Shown here piece by piece: positions 34,203-42,479 of a DNA stretch of 64,000 nt; the stretch's first letter is position 1, and every line of letters begins with the position of its first letter. A program made the position numbers and the translations under genes. This DNA comes from Streptomyces aureoverticillatus (lineage in GTDB: Bacteria > Actinomycetota > Actinomycetes > Streptomycetales > Streptomycetaceae): NCBI RefSeq assembly GCF_014649395.1, contig NZ_BMSY01000007.1, positions 434,001 through 498,000 of the forward strand. The letters run 5' to 3'. The notes below the pieces were generated by a model that was given only the letters and a program-made list of their open reading frames with translations, ran no database searches and was not told the origin of the DNA.

Positions 34203-35105
34203 GTGACCGATCACCCCGCAGAGCACGCCGCGTGGGGCGAGCCGGATGCCGCCGCGGCCCCGGCGGCAGCCGCCATGGGGGCCGCCGTCACGCCGGCCGA
34301 CGCCGCGGACGCCGCCCGGCTCGTCGCGTTCGGGCTCCAGCCCAAGCTCCAGCCGGCCCGCGACCAGGAGTACGGCGAACTGCTCCGCCGGTATCGCGAG
34401 GACCCGCCGTTCGCCCGGCTCGCCGACGCCGTGGCGGCCGGGCTCGGCCTCGTCGTCCTGGAGGTGTCCCCGCGCGCGGGGATGGCGGTGACCGCCGCCG
34501 AGGACTCCGTGTTCGCCGTCCGCATGGGCGACTACGCGCGCCGCACGGCCGCCGACTCCACCGACCGCTTCCTGCACGGCCTCGCCCACCTCGCCGTCGC
34601 CGCCATGGCGTTCCCGCGTCCCGAGGACCTCGCCGACGACGGATACATCGGCCGTGTCACCGTCAACGGCGTCGACGGGTTCGTGCGCCAGGCCTGCCGC
34701 CGCCTGGAGGAGCGCGCCGAGGAGCAGGGCGAGAACACCGACCCGGCGACGGACGCGCCCGGCCTGGAGTCCGCCTGGCGGATCTGGGCGCGCCGCAGCT
34801 CCACCGGCGCCACCAAGGACGCGCGCAGGCTCGCCGGTTCGACCACCGGCATCGTCGGCAAGGCCGTCGCGTTCCTCACCGACTCCGGCTTCCTCCAGCG
34901 CACGGGCGACGACTCCGGAGGGACGTATCGCACGACCGCGCGCTATCAGCTCCAGGTCCGCGACATGGCGGGCACCGCCGCCATGGCCGAGCTCCTGGAG
35001 CTCGGCGTCGTGCCCGTCAGCGACGGCTCCGCGACGCTGCTGCCTCCCGACGACACCGACGACCTGGAGCTGGCGGCCGACGCGGGACTGCCGTTCCACT
35101 CCTGA
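34203..35105 (+). CDS. Kite-like winged-helix subunit (MksE/JetB-like)
   Basis: 300 aa from GTG at 34203 with AAGGAG well placed. The N-terminal half has a helical domain with LQPARDQEYGELLRRYREDPPFARLADAVAAGLGL; the C-terminal half has a winged helix (STTGIVGKAVAFLTDSGFLQR, then GGTYRTTARYQLQVRD as wing strands). Tandem winged-helix proteins between kleisin and SMC genes are the kite subunits (MukE, MksE, JetB). Role: bind kleisin and DNA. A hairpin GGCGGTC-ACC-GACCGCC at 35114-35130 lies between this gene and the SMC gene. Confidence 0.65.
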   Translation: MTDHPAEHAAWGEPDAAAAPAAAAMGAAVTPADAADAARLVAFGLQPKLQPARDQEYGELLRRYREDPPFARLADAVAAGLGLVVLEVSPRAGMAVTAAEDSVFAVRMGDYARRTAADSTDRFLHGLAHLAVAAMAFPRPEDLADDGYIGRVTVNGVDGFVRQACRRLEERAEEQGENTDPATDAPGLESAWRIWARRSSTGATKDARRLAGSTTGIVGKAVAFLTDSGFLQRTGDDSGGTYRTTARYQLQVRDMAGTAAMAELLELGVVPVSDGSATLLPPDDTDDLELAADAGLPFHS

Positions 35106-35113
35106 CCCACCCC

Positions 35114-35130
35114 GGCGGTCACCGACCGCC
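35114..35130. other. Small hairpin between kite and SMC genes
   Basis: A perfect 7-bp stem with ACC loop in the 108-nt gap before the SMC gene. It could reduce read-through to the large third gene or define an mRNA end. Weak evidence. Confidence 0.35.
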
Positions 35131-35213
35131 GCCCTGAAACCCCCTGCGTCCCGCCCGACTCAAGCCCCGCCCGACTTAACGATCCGCACGACTTACGACG
35201 AGAGTCCGCCGCC

Positions 35214-38200
35214 ATGTACGAGCTGTCCCGGGTCCGCCTCTACTCCATCGGCCCTGCCGGTGCGCGCTACGCCGACACCGTGCTGGACCTGCGCGGCGTC
35301 GGCGACGTGGTGCCCGACCCCGCGCCCGCGCAGGCGGAGTTCTTCGAGGAGGAGCCCGTCGGTCCGCCGCGCCGCCCGGCGCCCGCCGGCGTGCTCTTCC
35401 TGGAGAACGGCGGCGGCAAGTCCGTCCTGCTCAAGCTGATCTTCTCCGTGATGCTGCCGGGCCACCGGAACACGCTGGGCGGCGCCAGCTCCGGCGTGCT
35501 GCGCAAGTTCCTCCTGGCCGACGACTGCGGACACGTCGCCCTGGAGTGGCAGCACACGCTGACCGGTGAGTGCGTCGTCGTCGGCAAGGTGAGCGAGTGG
35601 CGGGGGCGGCAGGTCTCCAACGACCCGCGGAAGTTCGCCGAGGCCTGGTACTCCTTCCGCCCCGGGCCCGGCCTGAGCCTGGACTCGCTGCCGGTCGCCG
35701 AGTCGACCGCCGTGCGGCCGTCCGTCGAGGGCGTGTCCGGCGCGCAGGGGCGGCGGCGCACCATGAAGGGCTTCCGGGACGCCCTCATGGAGGCCACGAA
35801 GGCCTATCCGCACCTCGAAGTGCACTGGGAAGAGATCCACGACCGCTGGAACGAACACCTCGGGGACCTGGGCCTCGACCCCGAACTGTTCCGGTACCAG
35901 CGCGAGATGAACGCCGACGAGGGCGAGGCCGCCGGCCTGTTCGCCGTCAAGAAGGACTCCGACTTCACCGACCTGCTGCTGCGCGCCGTCACCGACACCC
36001 GCGACACGGACGGTCTCGCCGACCTCGTGCATGGCTTCGGCAACAAGCTGGGCCGCCGCGCCGAGCTGATCGCCGAGCGGGACTTCACCGCCGGCTCCGT
36101 CGACCTGCTGGGCCGCATCGTCGACGCCGCCGACACCCGGGCACGCGCGCGTGACGTGCACGCGGGCGCCGAGCGCCGCACCCGCACGCTCGCCCGCCGC
36201 CTGTCCGCCCGCGCGGTCGAGGAGCGGGGCCGCGCCGCCGAACTCGCCGAGCAGGTCACCGCCGCGGCCCACACCGTCACGGCCGCCGAGCAGGCCCGCG
36301 GCCGCTCCGCGCTGATCGCCGCCGAACTCGCCTACCGGCACGCCTCGCTGGCCCTCACCGTCGCCGAGAAGGCCGCCGCCGCGCAGCGCCGGGAGCTCGC
36401 CGACGCGCGCACCCTGCACTCCGCCTGGCAGGCCGCCGAGGCCGTCCTGCGCCACCGCGCCGCCGCCGACCGCTCCGCGCGCGTGGCCGCCGCCATCCGC
36501 GAGGCCGAGCGCGACGCCGCGCCCGCGCTCGCCGCCCGCGCGAAGGCCGCCGCCGATCTCGTACGGGCCCTGCACACCGCGGCCGAAGGCGCCGAGGCCC
36601 AGGCCAACGAGGAGGAGGAGCGCTCCGCGGCCCTCCAGGAGACCGGCGAGGCCGCACACCGCGACGCCACCTCCGCGGCGACCGAGGCACAGCGCGCCCG
36701 CAGCGAGGCCGGACACCTGCGCCAGCGACTCACCGAGGTCGAGCAGGAGACCGCCGAGGCGGTCCGCGCGGGCTGGCTCGACGACAGCGCGCCCGACGCC
36801 GACCCGGCCCGCGCAGCGCTCGCCGCGAGCGACGCCGAGAAGACGGCGGTCGCCGCCTGGGACGAAGCGCGGGAGGCCGCGCGCCGAGCCACCGACCAGG
36901 CCAAGGAGGCCGCCGCGGTCGAGGCCCGCGCCGAGCTGACGGCGGCCCGCGCGGCCGACGCGGCGACGGCCGCGGAGCAGGCGTACGACGCGGAGCGGCG
37001 CACGGCCGACTCCCTCGCGCAGGACGACCGCCTCGTCGAACTCCTGGGCCTGCCGGGCGCGCCCGGCGGGGGCGGAAGCCGGAGCGGGGGCGTACGGGGC
37101 GGGGTGCCGCAGCCCCGGCACGCGGGCGCCGATTCGGGGGACGCGGGGAGCGACTCCGGGGACGGCTCTCCGGAGCATGGCCGGGGCGAGGCGACAGGCA
37201 CCGCCGGTGCGGGTGCCCTGGGCGCGGACAGTGCTTCGGGACCGCGCGCCCACGGGACCGTCGAAGGTGACCACCGCGACGCCGCCGCTGACGGCGCGCC
37301 GGCCGACACCCGGCGAGCCCCCGGCTCCCCGCTCTCCCCGGACGAGCTGGACCGCAGCGCGGACGACCTGAAGGCCCTCCTCGACGACGGAGTGGCCGCC
37401 GCCGAGCGGCAGTTGTTCGAGCTGCGCACCGCCGCCGCCGACGACTCCCGGATCCTCGGCGCCCTCGGTGACGGCGGCCTGCTGCCGCCCGGCCCCGACG
37501 TCCTCGCCACCGTCGAGTTCCTCGGCGAGCACGGCATCCCGGCCCTCCCGGGGTGGCGGTATCTGGCCCAGGCCGTCGACCCCGCGGACCACGCGCGCGT
37601 GCTCGCCGCGCGCCCCGAGCTGGTCGACGGCGTCGTCATCACCGACCCGCACACGCACGCCCGCGCGCGCGAAGCGCTCGCCGGTGCCGCGCTGCTGCCG
37701 CGCTCCACGGTCGCCGTCGGTACCGCCGCCGCCCTCCTCGCCCCGGTGCCGGACGGCGCCACAGGAGCGGCCGATGACGTCTTCCTCGTACCGCCGAACC
37801 CGGCCATGCACGACGAGCACGCCGCCGACGAGGAGCGGCAGGCCCTGCGCGCCCGCGCCACCCGGCGCGACGACGAGATCCGCGTGCTGGCCCAGCGTCT
37901 GGCCAAGGACCGGGAGCTGGCCGCGCGGCTCGCCTCCTGGCGGTCCGGCTGCCCGGCCGGGCGCCTCGCCGAGCTCGCCGACGCCGCCCGGGAGGCGCGC
38001 GCCTTCGCCGAGGAGGCCGAGGCCGAACTGGCCGAGGCCCGCACGGCACGCGCCGAGGCCGAGGAGGCCGCCGCCGACGCCGCCCGCGTACGCGACGAGC
38101 GGCAGGAGGCCGCCCAGCGGGCCCGGCGCGCCGCCGACGCGCTCGCCGGGCTCGCGTTCCGTCTGCGCGAGCGCGCCGGTTGGCAGACGAAACTGCGGGA

Positions 38201-40043
38201 ACTGGCCGACGACGCAGTGGAGTCGGAGGCCCGCGCCCAGTCCTGCCTGGACCGCGCCCGCGCCGCCGACGAGGACCGCCGCGCCGCCCAGCGTGCCGCC
38301 GACGACGCCCGCCGCACCGCGCGTGCCCTGCGCGCGGAGCGCGCCGAGATCGCGGGCGCCCCCGAGGACGTACCCCTGGACCAGGACGCCCCGAAGACCT
38401 CGCTGCCCGCCCTTCGCGAGGCCTACCGCGCGGCATCGCAGCTCTACGAGAAGGTCGGCGTCGGCGCCGACCTGCGCGCCGAACAGGCCCGCGCCGAGAG
38501 TGACGAGAGCGCCGCCCTGGCCGAGCTCGACCGGCTCAGCAACAAGGTGCGCACCCGCGCCGCCCAGCTCCTCGAAGGCACCGACGGCGCCGACGGGCCC
38601 TCCCGGCAGGCCGCCGCCGCCCGCGCGGAGGCCCAGGTCCAGCTCATCGAGTCGCGCGCCTCCGCCGCCAGCGAACAGCTCGGCCGGCTGCGCGGCGAGG
38701 CGGAACGGCACGCCCCCGAAGACGGCGACGCGCACACCGAGCTTCCCGAGGACCTCGTGCCCGCCGACGCCGAGCAGGCCCAGGTGCTTCTGCGCACCGC
38801 CACCAGCGAACTGGCCGCCCACACGGAGGCATTGAGCCAGGCCAAGGAGGCGCACGCGGCGCTGCTGCACACCCATCGCGCCACGGAGGAGGCGGGCGGC
38901 GGCTTCGACGAGACGGCGGCGCTCCTGCGCGACCTGCTGCGCGAGCACCACGACACCGAGGACGACGAGCAGCCCGAGCCCTACCCCGGCACCCTGGAGG
39001 AGGCCCGCCAGGCCGCCGCCGAGGCCCGCCGCTCCCTGCGCGGCTGCGCCGCCGACCTGTCCGCCGCCGAGTCGGCCGTCCGCGAGGCCAGCGACATCCT
39101 GGTCCGGCACGCCAACTCCACCCGGTACGAGCAGGTCCGCACCCCCGCCCGCCAGCAGATCCGCGAACTGCCCGCCTCCGCCCTGCCCGAGCACGCCAAG
39201 AAGTGGGCCGACGCCTTCGCGCCCCGGCTGCGCGTGCTCACCGACGAACTGGAGCAGCTGGAGCGCAACCGCGACAGCATCGTCGACCGGCTGCGCGGCC
39301 TGGTCGAGTCCGCGCTCGCCACGCTCCGCTCCGCCCAGCGGCTCTCCCGGCTGCCCGAAGGCCTGGGGGAGTGGTCCGGCCAGGAGTTCCTGCGCGTCCG
39401 CTTCGAAGAGCCCGATCAGGCGACGCTCACCGAACGCCTCGGTGAGGTCATCGACGAGGCCACCCGCGCGGCCGTGAAGAAGAACTCCGACCTGCGAAGG
39501 GACGGAATGTCCCTGCTGCTCAGGGGGGTTCAGGCCGCCCTGGAGCCGCGCGGCGTCGCCGTGGAGATCCTCAAGCCGGACGCCGTGCTGCGCGCCGAGC
39601 GGGTGCCGGTCGGGCAGATGGGCGACGTGTTCTCCGGAGGCCAGCTCCTCACCGCCGCCATCGCCCTGTACTGCACGATGGCCGCCCTGCGCTCCAACGA
39701 CCGCGGCCGCGACAAGCACCGGCACGCGGGCACGCTGTTCCTCGACAACCCCATCGGCCGCGCCAACGCGACGTACCTCCTGGAACTCCAGCGCGCCGTG
39801 TCGGACGCGCTCGGCGTCCAGCTCCTGTACACCACCGGCCTGTTCGACACGACGGCGCTCGCGGAGTTCCCGCTGGTCATCCGGCTGCGCAACGACGCGG
39901 ACCTGCGCGCGGGCCTGAAGTACATCAGCGTCGAGGAGCACCTGCGGCCGGGCCTCCCGCAGGAGCAGCAGGCCCCTGCGGGAGAGACAGTGCACGGTGA
40001 GATCACCGCGACGAGGATGTTCAAGAAGCCGGTGGCCGGGTGA
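35214..40043 (+). CDS. Giant SMC/MukB-like ATPase (MksB/JetC-like)
   Basis: 1609 aa, ATG at 35214. Head halves are at the ends: Walker A GVLFLENGGGKSVLLKL with K69, and at the C-terminus the signature FSGGQLLTAAIALY (1473-1486) followed by Walker B TLFLDNPIGRANA with D1511. The residue after Asp, normally the catalytic Glu, is Asn1512. Between the heads are long Ala/Glu/Arg coiled coils (about 300-615 and 870-1400) around a globular hinge-like domain (about 750-865, with LATVEFLGEHGIPALPGWRYLAQAVD). An 85-residue Gly/Ser/Asp linker at 616-705 precedes it. Likely the motor of a DNA loop-extrusion or plasmid-restriction complex. No nuclease partner follows. Confidence 0.82.
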   Translation: MYELSRVRLYSIGPAGARYADTVLDLRGVGDVVPDPAPAQAEFFEEEPVGPPRRPAPAGVLFLENGGGKSVLLKLIFSVMLPGHRNTLGGASSGVLRKFLLADDCGHVALEWQHTLTGECVVVGKVSEWRGRQVSNDPRKFAEAWYSFRPGPGLSLDSLPVAESTAVRPSVEGVSGAQGRRRTMKGFRDALMEATKAYPHLEVHWEEIHDRWNEHLGDLGLDPELFRYQREMNADEGEAAGLFAVKKDSDFTDLLLRAVTDTRDTDGLADLVHGFGNKLGRRAELIAERDFTAGSVDLLGRIVDAADTRARARDVHAGAERRTRTLARRLSARAVEERGRAAELAEQVTAAAHTVTAAEQARGRSALIAAELAYRHASLALTVAEKAAAAQRRELADARTLHSAWQAAEAVLRHRAAADRSARVAAAIREAERDAAPALAARAKAAADLVRALHTAAEGAEAQANEEEERSAALQETGEAAHRDATSAATEAQRARSEAGHLRQRLTEVEQETAEAVRAGWLDDSAPDADPARAALAASDAEKTAVAAWDEAREAARRATDQAKEAAAVEARAELTAARAADAATAAEQAYDAERRTADSLAQDDRLVELLGLPGAPGGGGSRSGGVRGGVPQPRHAGADSGDAGSDSGDGSPEHGRGEATGTAGAGALGADSASGPRAHGTVEGDHRDAAADGAPADTRRAPGSPLSPDELDRSADDLKALLDDGVAAAERQLFELRTAAADDSRILGALGDGGLLPPGPDVLATVEFLGEHGIPALPGWRYLAQAVDPADHARVLAARPELVDGVVITDPHTHARAREALAGAALLPRSTVAVGTAAALLAPVPDGATGAADDVFLVPPNPAMHDEHAADEERQALRARATRRDDEIRVLAQRLAKDRELAARLASWRSGCPAGRLAELADAAREARAFAEEAEAELAEARTARAEAEEAAADAARVRDERQEAAQRARRAADALAGLAFRLRERAGWQTKLRELADDAVESEARAQSCLDRARAADEDRRAAQRAADDARRTARALRAERAEIAGAPEDVPLDQDAPKTSLPALREAYRAASQLYEKVGVGADLRAEQARAESDESAALAELDRLSNKVRTRAAQLLEGTDGADGPSRQAAAARAEAQVQLIESRASAASEQLGRLRGEAERHAPEDGDAHTELPEDLVPADAEQAQVLLRTATSELAAHTEALSQAKEAHAALLHTHRATEEAGGGFDETAALLRDLLREHHDTEDDEQPEPYPGTLEEARQAAAEARRSLRGCAADLSAAESAVREASDILVRHANSTRYEQVRTPARQQIRELPASALPEHAKKWADAFAPRLRVLTDELEQLERNRDSIVDRLRGLVESALATLRSAQRLSRLPEGLGEWSGQEFLRVRFEEPDQATLTERLGEVIDEATRAAVKKNSDLRRDGMSLLLRGVQAALEPRGVAVEILKPDAVLRAERVPVGQMGDVFSGGQLLTAAIALYCTMAALRSNDRGRDKHRHAGTLFLDNPIGRANATYLLELQRAVSDALGVQLLYTTGLFDTTALAEFPLVIRLRNDADLRAGLKYISVEEHLRPGLPQEQQAPAGETVHGEITATRMFKKPVAG

Positions 40044-40049
40044 GCCGTT

Positions 40050-40133
40050 CACGCGGCCGGGCGCTGGATGAGGTGCTCACGCGGCCGGTCGCCGGTTGAG
40101 TGGCTCACGCGGTCAGGTGCCGGGTGAGCCACT
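40050..40133. repeat. 28-bp degenerate tandem repeat at the SMC/Rieske gene junction
   Basis: CACGCGG starts at 40050, 40078 and 40106, giving three diverged units of 28 bp (CACGCGGCCGG... GGTTGAGTGGCT type). They cover the 61-nt gap between the convergent genes and run into the last codons of the Rieske gene. Possibly an expanded terminator region. Confidence 0.6.
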
Positions 40134-41223
40134 CGTGGAAGATCCCGATGTGGTGCTCGGTCGGCACCAGTACGCCGCCGCCCCGGTAGGCGCGTGAGCC
40201 CATCGCGGGCTGCGTGCGCTCGCAGGCCGCGAAGTCCTGTTCGTTGACCCGGTGGAACAGCTCGACCGATTTCGACAGATCGGCTCCGGAGTCGACGACG
40301 GCGGGTGCGTACAGCCAGTCGCACTCCACGACCGTGCGGTCCACGGCCAGCGGGAACATGCGGTGCAGGATCACGTGGTCGGGCACCAGGTTGACGAAGA
40401 CGGTCGGTTTCACGGTGATCGCGTAGTAGCGGCGGTCCTGGTCGTCGGCCACCTCCGGCAGGCGGCCGAACCCCGCGCTGCCGTCGACCGTGAAGCCGTG
40501 CACGTCCTCTCCGAAGGCGGCACCGTGCCCTACGTAGTACTGCGCCGCGAAGCCGTCGGCGAACTCCGGCAGGACATCGGTCAGCTCGGGGTGGATGGTG
40601 GCGCAGTGGTAGCACTCCATGAAGTTCTCGACGATCAGCTTCCAGTTGGCGCGCACGTCGTAGCGGACGCGGTGGCCGAGCGCCAGGTCCTGTGTGCGGT
40701 AGCGCTCGATGGAGGCCCGATCACCGAGGCGCTCCACGGCCTCGTTGATCACGGTGTCCTCGAAGGACGGCGGCTGTTCGGCCAGGCACACCCAGGCATA
40801 GCCGAGCCACTCCCGCAGCGCGACCTCGACGAGGCCGTACGCGGCGCGGTCGACGTCCGGCATCCGCGTCAGGTTGGGGGCCGCGATCAGTCGGCCGTCC
40901 AGGTCGTACGTCCAGGCGTGGTACGGACACTGGAGGCTGCGGCGGACCTCGCCCGCCTCGTCGGCGCACAGGCGGGCGCCCCGGTGGCGGCAGACGTTGA
41001 GGAAGGCGCGCAGGCCGCCGTCGCGGGCGCGGGTGATCAGGACGCTCTCGCGGCCGACCTGGACGGTGCGGTACGCGCCGGGCCTGCCGAGGTCGGCGGC
41101 GCGCACGGCACAGCACCACAGCGACTCGAAGAGGCGCTCCTGCTCCTGCCGGAAGACGTCGGGGTCGGTGTAGTAGTGGCCGGGCAGCGTCGCGATGAGG
41201 CTCGCGGAGACCTCTGTCGTCAC
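40105..41223 (-). CDS. Rieske non-heme iron oxygenase, glycine-betaine monooxygenase-like
   Basis: 372 aa from GTG at 41223 (GAGGAG 7 nt upstream). Rieske cluster ligands are C78, H80 (CRHRGA) and C99, H102 (CPYHAW). The catalytic iron site is NWKLIVENFMECYHCATIHPEL with H206 and H211, and a later Asp is expected. It resembles GbcA-type oxygenases that demethylate glycine betaine to dimethylglycine with release of formaldehyde. Last gene of the operon with two demethylating flavoenzymes and a formaldehyde dehydrogenase, which supports this. Electron donors are probably the ferredoxin and reductase at 47459-49269. The exact quaternary amine is not proven. Confidence 0.88.
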   Translation of the reverse strand: MTTEVSASLIATLPGHYYTDPDVFRQEQERLFESLWCCAVRAADLGRPGAYRTVQVGRESVLITRARDGGLRAFLNVCRHRGARLCADEAGEVRRSLQCPYHAWTYDLDGRLIAAPNLTRMPDVDRAAYGLVEVALREWLGYAWVCLAEQPPSFEDTVINEAVERLGDRASIERYRTQDLALGHRVRYDVRANWKLIVENFMECYHCATIHPELTDVLPEFADGFAAQYYVGHGAAFGEDVHGFTVDGSAGFGRLPEVADDQDRRYYAITVKPTVFVNLVPDHVILHRMFPLAVDRTVVECDWLYAPAVVDSGADLSKSVELFHRVNEQDFAACERTQPAMGSRAYRGGGVLVPTEHHIGIFHEWLTRHLTA

Positions 41224-41285
41224 GTCCGTACTCCTCAGACGGGCGCCGCGGGGGCGCGGGGGCGCCGCGGTGGGCGGGGGATCGG

Positions 41286-42473
41286 TCAGACGGGAGCCGC
41301 GGTCGGCGCGGGATCGAGCCGGCCGGTGATCCGGCGCGGGTCGAACAGGCCGATGGGATGCCCAGTGGTGCCGTCGAGGGCCAGGTCGGCGAGGATCTCG
41401 CCCACCACCGGCACGAACTTGAAGCCGTGTCCGGAGAAGCCGCAGGCCACTGTCACCGACTCCGGGTGCTCCGGATGGCGCGTGATGACGAAGTGCTCGT
41501 CGGGTGTCGTCGTATACATGCAGGTCGAGGCCTTGAGCAGGTGCCCGGGCAGCAGCGGGATGTGCCGCGCCATGTGCTCGGCCATCGCCGCGACCTCGTG
41601 CGGATGGACCGTGCGGTCGATGGTCTCCGGAGTGCACACGCTGCCGTTGCGGAAGAAGGCCACCTTCACGCCGAGGTCGGGGCCGTCGATCGAGGGGAAG
41701 CCGTAGACCTGGACGCCCGCCGCGTCCTCCCAGACGTAGATCGGATGGTGCTCGGGCAGGAACGGGCCGACGCCGCCCGTCGGCTGGAACCAGTACATGA
41801 TCTGCCGCTCGATGGTGAACGGAACCCCGAGGTCCGCGAGCAGCCGCGGCGCCCAGGCTCCCGGACAGATCACCAACTGACCCGCGGTGTAAGTGTCTTC
41901 GGCCGTGTGCACCCGCACCCCGCCGCCGTACGGCTCCCAGCGCGTCACCGGCTCCGCGAAGTGCAGGTCGGCGCCCTGACGGGTGGCGAGCTGCAGATGC
42001 GCGGCGACCGTGTGCTCCGGGCGGACGAGCCCCGCGCGCTCCTCGTACAGCGCCACCTCGTCGTCGCGCGGCGTGAGCGTCGGGAAGCGGCGGCGGATCT
42101 CCTGCGCGTCGAGCATCTCGTGCGGCAGGCCCCAGGTCTCGGCGGAGAGCCGGGCCCCGGAGACCACTCGCCCGTCCGGCCTGCCGACCATCACACCGCC
42201 GCACAGGGTGGCGATCTCGCGTCCGGTGTCCTGTTCGAGCTTCTCGTAGAGCTCGTACGCGCGCAGCAGCAGGGGTACGTACGCGGGGTCCTCGAAGTAC
42301 GACTGCCGTGTGACGCGGGAGCCGCCGTGGCTGGAGCCGCGCTGGTGCACCGGGCCGAACTTCTCCAGGCCGAGGACGCGGGCCCCGCGCGCGGACAGAT
42401 GGTGGGCGGCGGCGCTGCCCATGCCGCCCAGGCCGATCACGATCACGTCGTGGCTGGGGGTGGTGGGGGACAC
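41286..42473 (-). CDS. FAD-dependent sarcosine / N-methyl amino acid oxidase
   Basis: 395 aa from GTG at 42473; GGAGGTGA overlaps the stop of the preceding gene. MSOX/SolA family: dinucleotide motif IVIGLGGMGSAAAHHLSARG at residues 11-30, the FGPVHQRGSSHGGSRVTRQSYFEDPAYVPLL motif that follows, and the C-terminal CMYTTTPDEHFVITRHP with the covalent-flavin-type Cys, then CGFSGHGFKFVP. It oxidises an N-methyl amino acid such as sarcosine to the amine, formaldehyde and H2O2. Third step of the proposed betaine pathway. Confidence 0.9.
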   Translation of the reverse strand: MSPTTPSHDVIVIGLGGMGSAAAHHLSARGARVLGLEKFGPVHQRGSSHGGSRVTRQSYFEDPAYVPLLLRAYELYEKLEQDTGREIATLCGGVMVGRPDGRVVSGARLSAETWGLPHEMLDAQEIRRRFPTLTPRDDEVALYEERAGLVRPEHTVAAHLQLATRQGADLHFAEPVTRWEPYGGGVRVHTAEDTYTAGQLVICPGAWAPRLLADLGVPFTIERQIMYWFQPTGGVGPFLPEHHPIYVWEDAAGVQVYGFPSIDGPDLGVKVAFFRNGSVCTPETIDRTVHPHEVAAMAEHMARHIPLLPGHLLKASTCMYTTTPDEHFVITRHPEHPESVTVACGFSGHGFKFVPVVGEILADLALDGTTGHPIGLFDPRRITGRLDPAPTAAPV

Positions 42474-42479
42474 GGCGGG

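Noticed and set aside
35193..40052. 1619-aa open frame antisense to the SMC-like gene
   Set aside because: It mirrors the SMC gene in a frame where high third-base GC removes stops; the sequence is Gly/Val/Leu-biased and has no motifs, whereas the sense frame has Walker A, signature and Walker B.
40105..41223. Rieske gene as a fourth member (JetD) of the SMC cassette
   Set aside because: It is on the opposite strand and clearly belongs to the demethylation operon.
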